Assembly (NCBI GenBank): GCA_002296285.1
Contig: DBHX01000026.1
Coordinates: forward strand, 514 to 23,845
Direction: 5' to 3'
DNA from: a bacterium UBP8_UBA817
GTDB lineage: Bacteria > Margulisbacteria > Marinamargulisbacteria > UBA817
Length of the DNA stretch: 23,332 bases
A program made the translations under genes and the position numbers. Positions 15,660 through 23,332 of this stretch are shown piece by piece; the first letter of the stretch is position 1; every line of letters starts with the position of its first letter. The notes beneath the pieces are model-generated. The model searched no databases, was not told the origin of the DNA, and saw nothing but the letters and a program-made list of their open reading frames with translations.

Positions 15660-15803
15660 TTTTTACGTTTCAGTGATTCTATTACCTATTTAGGTGCCAC
15701 TCTGTCTGTACTTTATTCTTCTAAATCATATTTGACGTCCAACTCATGATTCGTTAATCTAAATTTAATTTCATTATTTTTATTTTAATTTAAGGAGACC
15801 ATC

Positions 15804-16119
15804 ATGGCGATAAACTGCGCATCACGAAACCAACCACCTGGACTTTTTCAGGGGATAAAATTACCAAGTTCAAGAGGTATAAGTTTTTTTTACTATATCA
15901 GTCAATGAAGAACATAGACAGCGATTCAGTACACCTGTTGTATCAGTAATGAAGATCATAGACCGCCATTGAGCACACCTGTTTCCCAAGACAATACAAA
16001 AAAAACCGACAAGGCGTTCTGTTTTTGAAAAGATAGCAGCTATCTTAAATAATACACGTGACATGACAAGCGACCCCCCCAACACGTCTACCAAAGTACG
16101 GCGACACACAAACACATAA
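15804..16119 (+). pseudogene. Decayed small unknown gene
   Basis: AAGGAGA lies 5 bases before an ATG at 15804 that opens a 34-residue frame (MAINCASRNQPPGLFQ...) ending at TGA 15906, just after a run of eight T. In shifted frames the downstream DNA still reads as protein: ISVNEEHRQRFSTPV, then NEDHRPPLSTPVSQDNT, then PTRRSVFEKIAAILNN up to TAA at 16117. At least two one-base indels are needed to join them. The two similar peptides come from a DNA duplication. The family is not recognised. It sits between rpmB and the convergent phoR. Confidence 0.5.
15896..15984. repeat. Imperfect 44-45-bp tandem direct repeat
   Basis: Copies at 15896-15940 and 15941-15984 both run from TATCAGT-AATGAAGA, through CATAGAC, to ACACCTGTT. 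They differ by a one-base indel and scattered substitutions. There are only two copies with no spacer, so this is a duplication inside a former gene rather than a CRISPR array. Confidence 0.8.
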
Positions 16120-16204
16120 TTGGAGCACCAAGGCTGAGTTTTTGTTGCCCAACAAGAAAATCACCCGAATTCACAGCAACTGCCCCCTCCCGTTTGTAGT
16201 TGGC

Positions 16205-17935
16205 TTACTTTGGAAGAAAAATGGTAAACGTGCTCCCTTTACCAAGGGAGCTAGTAACGGCGGCTTGCCCAGCATGGGATTGTGCGATATGTTTCACAAT
16301 GGCTAACCCCAGTCCGGTGCCACCCAGCTGGCGGCTTCTTGCGGTATCCACCCGATAAAATCGTTGAAATAGCTTTGTTAAATGCTTGTCTTCAATGCCT
16401 GGCCCTTCATCTCTAACACGAATGGCCATTTGGTCTTGTTCGTCCCGGCTATCTATGGTGACTCGGGTCGAATCTGGGGAATATTTAATGGCATTCTCAA
16501 CCAAGTTCTTTATGGCTTGGCCCAATAAATTCGCATTGCATAATACATTTCGATCATTGCCATTGGCGATAATTTGAATGTTTTTTTCGTGGGCCTGTTC
16601 ACGACATTGCTGAATCACAATATCGATCACCGATTGCAAATTGGTGGATGACTTTTCTATTTCTCCACCCGTGGTTTCCAACGTTGATAAGTGCAATAAG
16701 TCATCGATGATTTGATTTAAACGATCGGTATGCCCCACCCCTTTTTCAAGTAAGTCCAAAGAAATATCAATATTTTTTTGTTTGGCGTTTACCAATGTTT
16801 CAAACATGGACCGAATAAATGTGATGGGGGTTTTCAGTTCATGCGATACATTGGCCACAAATTTCTGACGCGTGGATTCCAATCGTTTCAACTGGGTGAT
16901 GTCTTGCGCGGTTAAAATTCCTCGAGGTTCTTTGCCTTCCGAATAAATGGATCCAGTAATTAAAATGGTTTTTCCATTGTCATGGTCAACCTCAATGGGA
17001 TCCACATCTTCGCCGGTCATTAATTTCGTTGCAAACGAAAAAATGGTGGGATAATCACTTAAATGCAAGGTTTGATTGGACGGACTCAAATTAAAAAACA
17101 GTTTAAATGAGGCTTGATTCATCACGCGAATATCCAAGTGAAGATCAATCACAATCAGCCCGTTAATCATATTATTTAAAATGATGTCCTTCTTTTCTTT
17201 TTCTCGTGATATTTTCGCAATGAACTGACTAATGTTATTGGATACCTCGACCAACGACCAATTCACATCGTTAATTTCTTTCACAAAGGACGGCTGTGGC
17301 TTAATTTTCTCAAATTTTCTGTGTTTGATGCGACGCAATGTTTTTATGGCCCAATTCAATGGCAATGAAATCCAATGCGACATTAAAAAAGTCAGAAACA
17401 AACAAAACCCAAAAATGGACAGGGTATACACAATCACTTTTTGACTAATTCGCCCCCATTCATTTTTTAAATAATGCATGGGAAGCGCCAACCGATAAAT
17501 GATGCCATCATTGTTTTTTTTTGCCACATAAACCAATTTCTTTTCAATGGATTGACTAAATCGAATCGAGGAACCCGTCCCCTTCAACTTGGCCATTTTC
17601 ACCTCCGGTCGATTCGCATGGTTATCCAATAATTCAATGGCCCGATCGGAATCAAATTGAACTTCCCCGTTGTCTGAAATAAGGGTTAATCGCAAATCAT
17701 ACCCATCTTGGGCTTTGATTTGAGCCAATATCGGGGATAACACCGATGGACGCTCGGATAGCCGCATCATGTGATCAATATAAATCAATTGCCGTTTCAA
17801 ATGGTTGATGGTTTGATTCTCAACATAAAGCTTTACAAATGAAACGGTTAAAAATGATAAGCCGCCAATTGCCACCAAAAGCAACACAATGTAGGACAAA
17901 AACAGTTGAGTGACGTAACGAAGTTTAATTTTCAA
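16205..17935 (-). CDS. phoR: Sensor histidine kinase, PhoR-like
   Basis: Membrane kinase expected to sense phosphate status and control PhoB. In order: helix 1 (QLFLSYIVLLLVAIGGLSFL), a roughly 120-residue extracytoplasmic domain, helix 2 (VIVYTLSIFGFCLFLTFLMS), a HAMP-like linker, a PAS domain (INGLIVIDLHLDIRVMNQAS onward), the H-box FVANVSHELKTPITFIRS, the N-box NLVENAIKYSPDS, G1 RDEGPGIED, F-box LFQRFYR and G2 GGTGLGLAIVKHI. The extracytoplasmic domain is larger than in E. coli PhoR. The frame is open to 17974, but a start at TTG 17935 (11-base overlap with phoB) is more likely; there is no ATG near either. Operon with phoB. Confidence 0.88.
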   Translation of the reverse strand: MKIKLRYVTQLFLSYIVLLLVAIGGLSFLTVSFVKLYVENQTINHLKRQLIYIDHMMRLSERPSVLSPILAQIKAQDGYDLRLTLISDNGEVQFDSDRAIELLDNHANRPEVKMAKLKGTGSSIRFSQSIEKKLVYVAKKNNDGIIYRLALPMHYLKNEWGRISQKVIVYTLSIFGFCLFLTFLMSHWISLPLNWAIKTLRRIKHRKFEKIKPQPSFVKEINDVNWSLVEVSNNISQFIAKISREKEKKDIILNNMINGLIVIDLHLDIRVMNQASFKLFFNLSPSNQTLHLSDYPTIFSFATKLMTGEDVDPIEVDHDNGKTILITGSIYSEGKEPRGILTAQDITQLKRLESTRQKFVANVSHELKTPITFIRSMFETLVNAKQKNIDISLDLLEKGVGHTDRLNQIIDDLLHLSTLETTGGEIEKSSTNLQSVIDIVIQQCREQAHEKNIQIIANGNDRNVLCNANLLGQAIKNLVENAIKYSPDSTRVTIDSRDEQDQMAIRVRDEGPGIEDKHLTKLFQRFYRVDTARSRQLGGTGLGLAIVKHIAQSHAGQAAVTSSLGKGSTFTIFLPK

Positions 17936-18626
17936 TGTCTTTAAATTTATACCCAACACCACGAACGGTTTCAATCAAATGGGCATAGTCCCCCAATTTT
18001 TTACGAATGGATACCATGAGCACATCGATCGAACGATCAGTAACAAAATTATCTTCCCCCTTGCAGGCTTCCATCAGTTGCGTTCGCTTAAATACCCAGC
18101 CTGGTTTTTCCATTAAATATTTTAATAAGTGAAATTCAGTGGTATTGACGGGGATTTTTCCATGGCTTGTTTTTACCGTCATTTTTATGCAGTCAATGGT
18201 GATGCCACCCACCGATAGTCGTGATGCATCGACGGTGTCATCGGCGACAGGTGTTGACCGTCTTAGCACGGCTTTGATTCGAGAAATAACGACCGACACA
18301 CTGAAGGGTTTTGTGATGTAATCATCGGCCCCAATTTCCAATCCAGAGATCACGTTATGCTCCAACGTTTTGGCCGTTAAAAAAATGATCGGCACATGCT
18401 TTGTTTGGGGATTGGCTTTCAATTCCTTGCATACCTCAAACCCATCTTTTTCAGGAATCATCACGTCCAATAAAATAATCGAGGGCTGTTGTTCTAAAAC
18501 GACCGACATAACTGGCCCGCCAGAGTTAAGTGTTATCACATCATACCCATCGGCCTCTAAGTTAATCTGCAAAATGGATGCAATGTCTTCTTCATCTTCA
18601 ACTATTAGAACCGTATTTTTTTTCAT
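17925..18626 (-). CDS. phoB: Phosphate regulon response regulator PhoB
   Basis: OmpR/PhoB-family regulator, 233 residues. Receiver domain: acidic pocket VEDEED at the N-terminus, phospho-acceptor Asp in ILLDVMIPEKDGF near residue 54, FLTAK (Thr) near 84 and ITKPF (Lys) near 105. C-terminal winged helix: TEFHLLKYLMEKPGWVFKRTQLM, DRSIDVLMVSIRKKLGD and ETVRGVGYKF. The ATG at 18626 gives the canonical MKKNTVLIVEDE, with TATAAT ending 7 bases before it. The ATG at 18635 (with AAGG upstream) and GTG at 18644 are alternatives, but they would overlap the -10. Cotranscribed with phoR and divergent from the PiT-like gene, which supports a phosphate role. Confidence 0.93.
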   Translation of the reverse strand: MKKNTVLIVEDEEDIASILQINLEADGYDVITLNSGGPVMSVVLEQQPSIILLDVMIPEKDGFEVCKELKANPQTKHVPIIFLTAKTLEHNVISGLEIGADDYITKPFSVSVVISRIKAVLRRSTPVADDTVDASRLSVGGITIDCIKMTVKTSHGKIPVNTTEFHLLKYLMEKPGWVFKRTQLMEACKGEDNFVTDRSIDVLMVSIRKKLGDYAHLIETVRGVGYKFKDIEN

Positions 18627-18633
18627 TGAACTC

Positions 18634-18677
18634 ATTATAGGCACCTTTTGTTAAGATTTGATTAAGCCTTTGTTACG
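18634..18677 (-). promoter_or_regulatory. phoB promoter with triple 11-bp direct repeat (Pho box-like)
   Basis: Minus strand, reading towards phoB: CGTAACAAAGG (18677-18667), CTTAATCAAAT (18666-18656), CTTAACAAAAG (18655-18645), GTGCC, then the perfect -10 TATAAT (18639-18634). There is no good -35. PhoB-family regulators bind 11-bp spaced direct repeats that replace the -35, and the last heptamer is 9 bases from the -10, close to the E. coli pstS spacing of 10. The sequence itself differs from CTGTCAT. Autoregulation is inferred. Confidence 0.55.
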
Positions 18678-18750
18678 CATATATTACGATTAAAATCTTT
18701 TAAAGAAAAGGCCTTTTAATTTTCCAAAACCTTCGCTACTATTGGCGTAT

Positions 18751-19857
18751 ATGGTGTCCAATGCAAGTGCTTCACAACCATTCGAAAAAAAAATAAAAAA
18801 GCCATCGGCTTTCTTTAATTTTATTCAAAATGAGCGTCAGTTTGTGGGCGTTGTCCTCTTTTTACTATTGATTGCGTTTATCACCTACCCCATGCCAACG
18901 ATTGCTCGATGGGTTGGATTTCTTGTGGCGGGGTATGCGGCCGTGGCCAATGACTCGATTCAAACCATTGGGACATTTATTGCCTCCAATCGTCAACGCC
19001 CCTGGTGGCTGTTATGGCTCTTTATTGGTGGTATTTTTATTGCAACCATGACCTATTCCTGGATGCAGTATTCCGGGGATGTCTCCTATGGGCGATTGTC
19101 CTCCAAAGGATTTAGTGAAACACCGATGACGTTTTCATTCTTGCAAGTGGCGGCGCCTATTTTCCTACTAATTCTAACGCGCTTGAAGATGCCCGTATCC
19201 ACCACATTCTTAATTTTGACTGCATTTTCTACCAGTGCTAAAAGTGTGGCCAAAGTGCTCATGAAAAGTCTCACTGGCTATTTTTTAGCCTTTGGGATTG
19301 CCATGGTTACCTGGCTCTTGGTGTCTAAACTCATTGAAAAATATGCGACTGGAAAAGCCCACCCAATGTGGTCGGTGGCTCAATGGCTGACCACGGGGCT
19401 CCTGTGGTCCGTTTGGCTCATGCAAGATGCGGCCAATATTGCGGTGTATTTGCCCCGATCGCTGAGTGGTTTTGAGTTTTTTGGTTTCATTATTCCAATC
19501 ACGTTGGGATTGGGGTACATGTTATTTAAAGGTGGCGCCAAAATTCAACAGGTGGTTGAAGAAAAGTCCCGGGTTTCGGATGTCCGATCCGCGACCATTG
19601 TTGATTTTATTTATGCCATTATCTTGTTTTACTTTAAAATTCATTCCCAAATACCCATGAGCACGACCTGGGTGTTTTTAGGGTTATTGGCCGGTCGAGA
19701 AATTGCCATGAGCATTCGTCAGACGTCCAATCAAACCATTTTTCAAGCCATTCGCATGTCGGCCAAAGATTCGGCCATGGCAACCATTGGGTTGATTGTC
19801 TCATTCTTGATTGCTTTGGGCTGCAACGACGCCATGCGCCAAGCCATATTTGGTTAA
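18751..19857 (+). CDS. PiT-like inorganic phosphate permease
   Basis: Polytopic membrane protein, 368 residues with about nine to ten helices after a short lysine-rich N-terminus. The inverted-repeat signature of the PiT/PHO4 family is visible twice: GYAAVANDSIQTIGTFIAS near residue 65 and MQDAANIAVYLPRS near 225. MPVSTTFLILTAFS (about 150) and IPMSTTWVFLGLLAGREIA (about 315) match the PxSTTxxxxG motifs. It is divergent from canonical PitA, so the ion could differ, but its place across from phoBR argues for phosphate. The ATG at 18751 is preferred over TTG 18742; TACTAT (18737-18742) lies 8 bases before it. It ends one base before the convergent secreted protein gene. Confidence 0.82.
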   Translation: MVSNASASQPFEKKIKKPSAFFNFIQNERQFVGVVLFLLLIAFITYPMPTIARWVGFLVAGYAAVANDSIQTIGTFIASNRQRPWWLLWLFIGGIFIATMTYSWMQYSGDVSYGRLSSKGFSETPMTFSFLQVAAPIFLLILTRLKMPVSTTFLILTAFSTSAKSVAKVLMKSLTGYFLAFGIAMVTWLLVSKLIEKYATGKAHPMWSVAQWLTTGLLWSVWLMQDAANIAVYLPRSLSGFEFFGFIIPITLGLGYMLFKGGAKIQQVVEEKSRVSDVRSATIVDFIYAIILFYFKIHSQIPMSTTWVFLGLLAGREIAMSIRQTSNQTIFQAIRMSAKDSAMATIGLIVSFLIALGCNDAMRQAIFG

Positions 19858-19858
19858 A

Positions 19859-21316
19859 TTATTCAAAGTAGTAATTGATAAATTCTTTGATGAGCATGCC
19901 ACTTTGATCCACGAGATTGAATTCATTGGTGGTGTACTTCCCTTTCCAACGAAACGAAAAGTTCAGATACCCTTCAGAACTCTTGACCACACGATCCAAA
20001 ATAAATGATTTGGCTGAAAATGTGCCATCATCATCGATTCGCCAAATACTTTCACCATCCATGCTAAATACCGCCGCATAGTCCGAAAACATGATTCGCT
20101 CCTTCTGTTTAATCACAATGGTGCCCAGGTTATCTTTCCCATCGGGCCGAAACATGGCGACAAAAACTTGGCCATCATCCCCAAACCGGGCAATGCGCCA
20201 CAAGTTTAGTAATCGCCGATCTTTCTTATTTTCAATTTTATTAATCAAACGAATATCGGTGACCACAGTGCGCTCATTTTTAAACTCAATATTATCAAAG
20301 GTAATCGCATCCTCACTTGGTTCATCCGTGGCATTTTGGGTGGCGGTTTCTTCGTCAATATTGACCACCACATCATCCAATGCGTCATCGGAAGGAATCA
20401 GGTCTTTTAAGGGAGCCAGTGCGGCGCGCCATCCATTGGCCAGCTTTTGCCTCACCAAAGTGACTTTGGTCATGTATCGGGGCACCATAATGGTGCCATC
20501 AGCGTTAAACACATCCACGATACGCTTTGGGATGAATGGGTAGACAAAATCATTTTGGACATAGGCATGATAGGCCAGGTAGGGATTATCGCGAACTTCG
20601 ATGGGCAATTCCAAGTACAAGAGCCCATTGTGCATGATGTATTCCTTGCGTTCTTGATCACTGACTGAGTATTGAATGGCCAGATGCTTGTACATGTCAT
20701 CATAGGTGGGTTTGATGCGAAACATGAGCTCGGTCATTTTTGGGTGGCGTTTAAATCGCAAGGTCACATCGTTAAATGCGCTGGGTGTTTGGCGCACAAT
20801 ATCGAGTGCCAAATTCAAATACATGGGGTGAGAATCGGGGATGGCCCGTAAAATTTTAGGGTAGGTTTTGGCCACTTTTCGAATGTAATTGGAGTGATAG
20901 ATTACTGAGCGCAATTGCCGATTTTCGGTCACCACCTGTTCTTTTAATTGTTGCGCATACACCAATTTTTCCATCAAATGGGTGGCGTTTTTTTGCCCAC
21001 CCCAGGCACAGACCACCACGTTATGAATGTCCTTGTTGCTGGTGACATTTCGCCATGCACCGGGTTCAAAAAAGGCCTGGTGCAATTGAGTTAGCCGAGC
21101 CTCATTGCATGTTTTTTTGTTAAAAAATGTGCCAATGGCTGATTCATCCAAAGGTTCGATGGCCAGGTCATTGAAGTAAGGGCCATAGAGGTACTCATCC
21201 AGGGTGGATTGCTCAAAACCTTGAGCGTGACACATGACCCCCATGCACAATAACAAACAGACACTAAACATTTTCATGGATACTTGATTATTCCCAATCG
21301 CGTGGATTTTAAACAT
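19859..21316 (-). CDS. Secreted protein of unknown function
   Basis: 485 residues if started at the ATG 21316 (weak TAGGT 8 bases upstream); the ATG at 21277 would give a tidier signal peptide, MKMFSVCLLLCMGVMCHA, with likely cleavage near CHA-QG. The mature protein is mixed: a helical part at about 100-290 containing repeated patterns (YPKILRAIPDSHPMYLNLAL and similar), an acidic linker (about 325-345), and a beta-rich C-terminal part (350-485) with SMDGESIWRIDDDGTFSAK and FSFRWKGKYTTNEFNL. Several cysteines occur only in the first 110 residues. I do not recognise a family. It lies 24 bases downstream of the decayed PP2C gene on the same strand. Confidence 0.75.
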   Translation of the reverse strand: MFKIHAIGNNQVSMKMFSVCLLLCMGVMCHAQGFEQSTLDEYLYGPYFNDLAIEPLDESAIGTFFNKKTCNEARLTQLHQAFFEPGAWRNVTSNKDIHNVVVCAWGGQKNATHLMEKLVYAQQLKEQVVTENRQLRSVIYHSNYIRKVAKTYPKILRAIPDSHPMYLNLALDIVRQTPSAFNDVTLRFKRHPKMTELMFRIKPTYDDMYKHLAIQYSVSDQERKEYIMHNGLLYLELPIEVRDNPYLAYHAYVQNDFVYPFIPKRIVDVFNADGTIMVPRYMTKVTLVRQKLANGWRAALAPLKDLIPSDDALDDVVVNIDEETATQNATDEPSEDAITFDNIEFKNERTVVTDIRLINKIENKKDRRLLNLWRIARFGDDGQVFVAMFRPDGKDNLGTIVIKQKERIMFSDYAAVFSMDGESIWRIDDDGTFSAKSFILDRVVKSSEGYLNFSFRWKGKYTTNEFNLVDQSGMLIKEFINYYFE

Positions 21317-21340
21317 TTTTTTACCTAATATGGTTATCGA

Positions 21341-23332
21341 TCAAAACTTAAAAAGTATTGCGTTTAATCTGGCACTGACATTATTGCCGGGTTGAGATGT
21401 TAGCTCCCAGCGCATCGAACCGCCACTGTCTCCTTACAAATTTTTGAGGTTTCCATGCCGCCATGCCCATCAAACACACCCAATAGGACGCCTTGGGATG
21501 GTAGACTTGAAAATTCTGCGGCGGTTGCGGTGATGTTATCACGACTCCCACAATTCAAGGCATAACTCACACACCGTTACGCAAAATTACGGGCCTCGCC
21601 ATCTTTTTTTGAACCAAATAAGGTGGCATAGTTTTGGCGGGTGGCTACACCATGGTCCAAAATGCCATCGAAAGCGGTTAACTTACACACATCATACTCA
21701 TCGTTCAAATACAAACTGGCATCAAACTGAACCACATCGGGTTCATTACTGATGACCATTTCACTGGGGGCTGTTTTAGCCAAAAATCACCAATGGCGCG
21801 TGTTAGATTTAGTTTTGAAGGGTAAACACGACCGCTTGAGACTTCCCCTTTATTGTTATAAATTCGTGATTGTTCAAAAAAATGATTGGGTTCATGATCA
21901 CGGGTCAGTGGCACCATGGTTACGTCAGCTGTTATTTTATCTTTAGCTAAAAATAACGCTGGGGCATCCCCCACCGATGCCGCGGTAATCATCCCCGTTG
22001 TTGATATGTGGGTTAATGTGGCGGTGGATCCGGAAATACCCACGTTTTGCTCCGAAGCTTTAGCTTCACATGCTGCCAAGATGGCTTTTAATTCACTTGG
22101 CGCCGCTTTGGGATCAATATCTAAAGGCCCCACATGGTATTGATTTTCTTAGGCTCGATTGCGGTTGAGCCGATTCACTTCACAAATGGATACTGACACA
22201 TTGCCAATGGTCTGTACTTCTGGATCACCAAACCCCGTGTCTGGTTTTTGAGGGTCAGGTATCAACCCTTCCCAGTCAGACGATTCATATTTTTTATCCC
22301 TACCTGGGTCAAAACCTACAGGCGCCTCATTCTCTTGACTTTCTTTTGCGATGGCCAAGTTTAAGGCCATGATCATTTTTGAAAAGTATTGTGGGTTGGT
22401 GTAGTTAGCACTGCTCACGTGAGCCTCAATGCTTTCTTCCAACGTCTCCCATACAGAAAGTCGCCTACCTGTCTTTAATTTTTTGCAATACGCTAAATAG
22501 TCCTGAAGTGTATGGCAACCAAAATAAGTAATCGGGGGGTCAATATTAGAATGTTCCTTAAACTGCCTCGCAATTAATACGTTCAACTGTGGCTGTGTCT
22601 TTTTGAACTTCTGTTTTAAATGAGTCTGCCTGAGATTCCAAAAAAAATAAATCAATGGTCGGCAATTTGAGCGACGGATTGTTCGATTTAAATTTGGCAA
22701 TGGCTTTGGCCACGCAGGCAATGCTTACGCTTGGCTCAATATGTCCTGATGTTCCATAGCTTGTATTGACCAAGGCGCCGCCATAAATGCTGGCGCTGAT
22801 GCAACACAGGTGCAATGGTGGTCGATGGCCAGTATCAAGGAACTTTTTAAAGTATGCTTGCAATGCCGATTGATAGGATTCGGTCAGTTGTTCCATGCCT
22901 TTCGCCAACGTTGTATCGCTATTAAATTGCGGACTATGCGTATGCAATACATGCACGTCTTGACTATTATTTTTAAACGTTTGTAAATTGAATGCCGACT
23001 GGGTTGGTTGAATATTAGGAATACTTACCCCATCTCGACTTAGATCAAGTTTTTCATAAATATTACCCGATAACCCAGCCCCGGTTATATTGTTGCCTTG
23101 TTTTCCAATGGCACTCCCCGCCGGATCTTGGTATACGGCAGGCCCTGTCTCAGTTAGAAAATAGTCATTCCTGAGGCCAATAGAAAAATCACGAAGTGCC
23201 GCTTTTTCTTGGGGAGTTAATGAATTTAAATCAACTTTTTTTCCAGCTGATTATGTATCACCGCTGGATGATGTTTTTGACACGCCACCCAATTTTTGAA
23301 CTAACAATGGATTGTTCACTGGGCATAATAAC
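21341..23332 (-). pseudogene. Broken PP2C-type protein phosphatase with permuted motif order (5' end beyond window)
   Basis: One long former gene is recovered by joining frames. In-frame TAA codons occur at 23251-23253, 22149-22151 and 21577-21579. Frameshifts are needed near 22560, in the T5 run at 21782-21786, and near 21430. The N-terminal 300 or more residues are unrecognised. The PP2C part reads, in order: VSICEVNRLNRNRA-stop-ENQYHV (motif 1-like, 22150); GSTATLTHI (22031); ASVGDAPALFLA (21976); LTRDHEPNHF; GRVYPSKLNLTRAIGDF (about 21800); KLTAFDGILDHG (Asp at 21669); and NCGSRDNIT (21549-21529). The motif GVFDGHGG comes last (21480-21457), although it normally comes near the start. These metal-binding motifs are present but the gene is not translatable as it stands. 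Confidence 0.75.

Noticed and set aside
15896..15984. Possible CRISPR array
   Set aside because: Only two adjacent imperfect copies without spacers and no cas genes; it is a tandem duplication inside a former gene.
16142..16155. Hairpin TTGTT-GCCC-AACAA downstream of phoR as terminator
   Set aside because: The stem is only five AT-rich pairs and no T-run follows on the phoR strand.
18680..18736. Second Pho box upstream of the PiT-like gene
   Set aside because: CTTTTAA-type elements are present but spaced about 16 bases apart, not 11, and are expected by chance in such AT-rich DNA.
10299..23253. Alternative genetic code with TAA read as Gln
   Set aside because: Intact core genes in the window end in TAA, and the same broken loci also contain frameshifts.

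Overview
The window is AT-rich DNA from a Gram-negative bacterium, most likely a proteobacterium. It carries a two-subunit glycyl-tRNA synthetase, a MutL with its own endonuclease motifs (so probably no MutH), PhoB/PhoR, and an L28 without cysteines. I lean towards an alphaproteobacterium-like, possibly host-associated lineage, because there is a decayed gene with phosphatase 2C motifs and several other decaying unknown genes. This placement is inference.

Layout. Positions 1-5200 (minus strand) hold a housekeeping block transcribed glyQ, glyS, mutL, topA, with topA cut by the window edge. Positions 5350-7204 are accessory: a disrupted unknown gene, a 57-residue basic protein, a two-helix membrane protein and a membrane-anchored, lysine-rich, histone H1-like repeat protein. 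Positions 7209-9902 (minus) hold queD and a two-gene operon of an N-acylamino-acid racemase-like enolase and an M20 amidohydrolase, which together could convert or salvage N-acyl amino acids. Positions 9903-10690 are a gap with a broken gene. Positions 10728-12640 (plus) hold a solitary hisI with an altered zinc site, a four-helix membrane protein, a flavin-binding split-barrel protein and a DoxX-like protein. They converge on a minus-strand pair of photolyase-family genes, a DASH cryptochrome and a DPRP-type protein (12630-15355). rpmB (L28) follows, then a small decayed gene. Positions 16205-19857 form a phosphate module: phoR and phoB, divergent from a PiT-like permease. A secreted unknown protein and a heavily broken, apparently permuted PP2C phosphatase gene fill the rest to the window end.

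Themes. (1) About ten first genes have a -10-like hexamer ending only 6-8 bases before the ATG and lack a Shine-Dalgarno, while operon-internal and small accessory genes have one; this suggests widespread leaderless transcription of core genes. (2) phoB has three tandem 11-bp repeats placed where a Pho box should lie. (3) The PP2C pseudogene has the DGHGG motif after the DNIT motif, the reverse of the usual order. (4) Four loci are in decay, and most in-frame interruptions are TAA.
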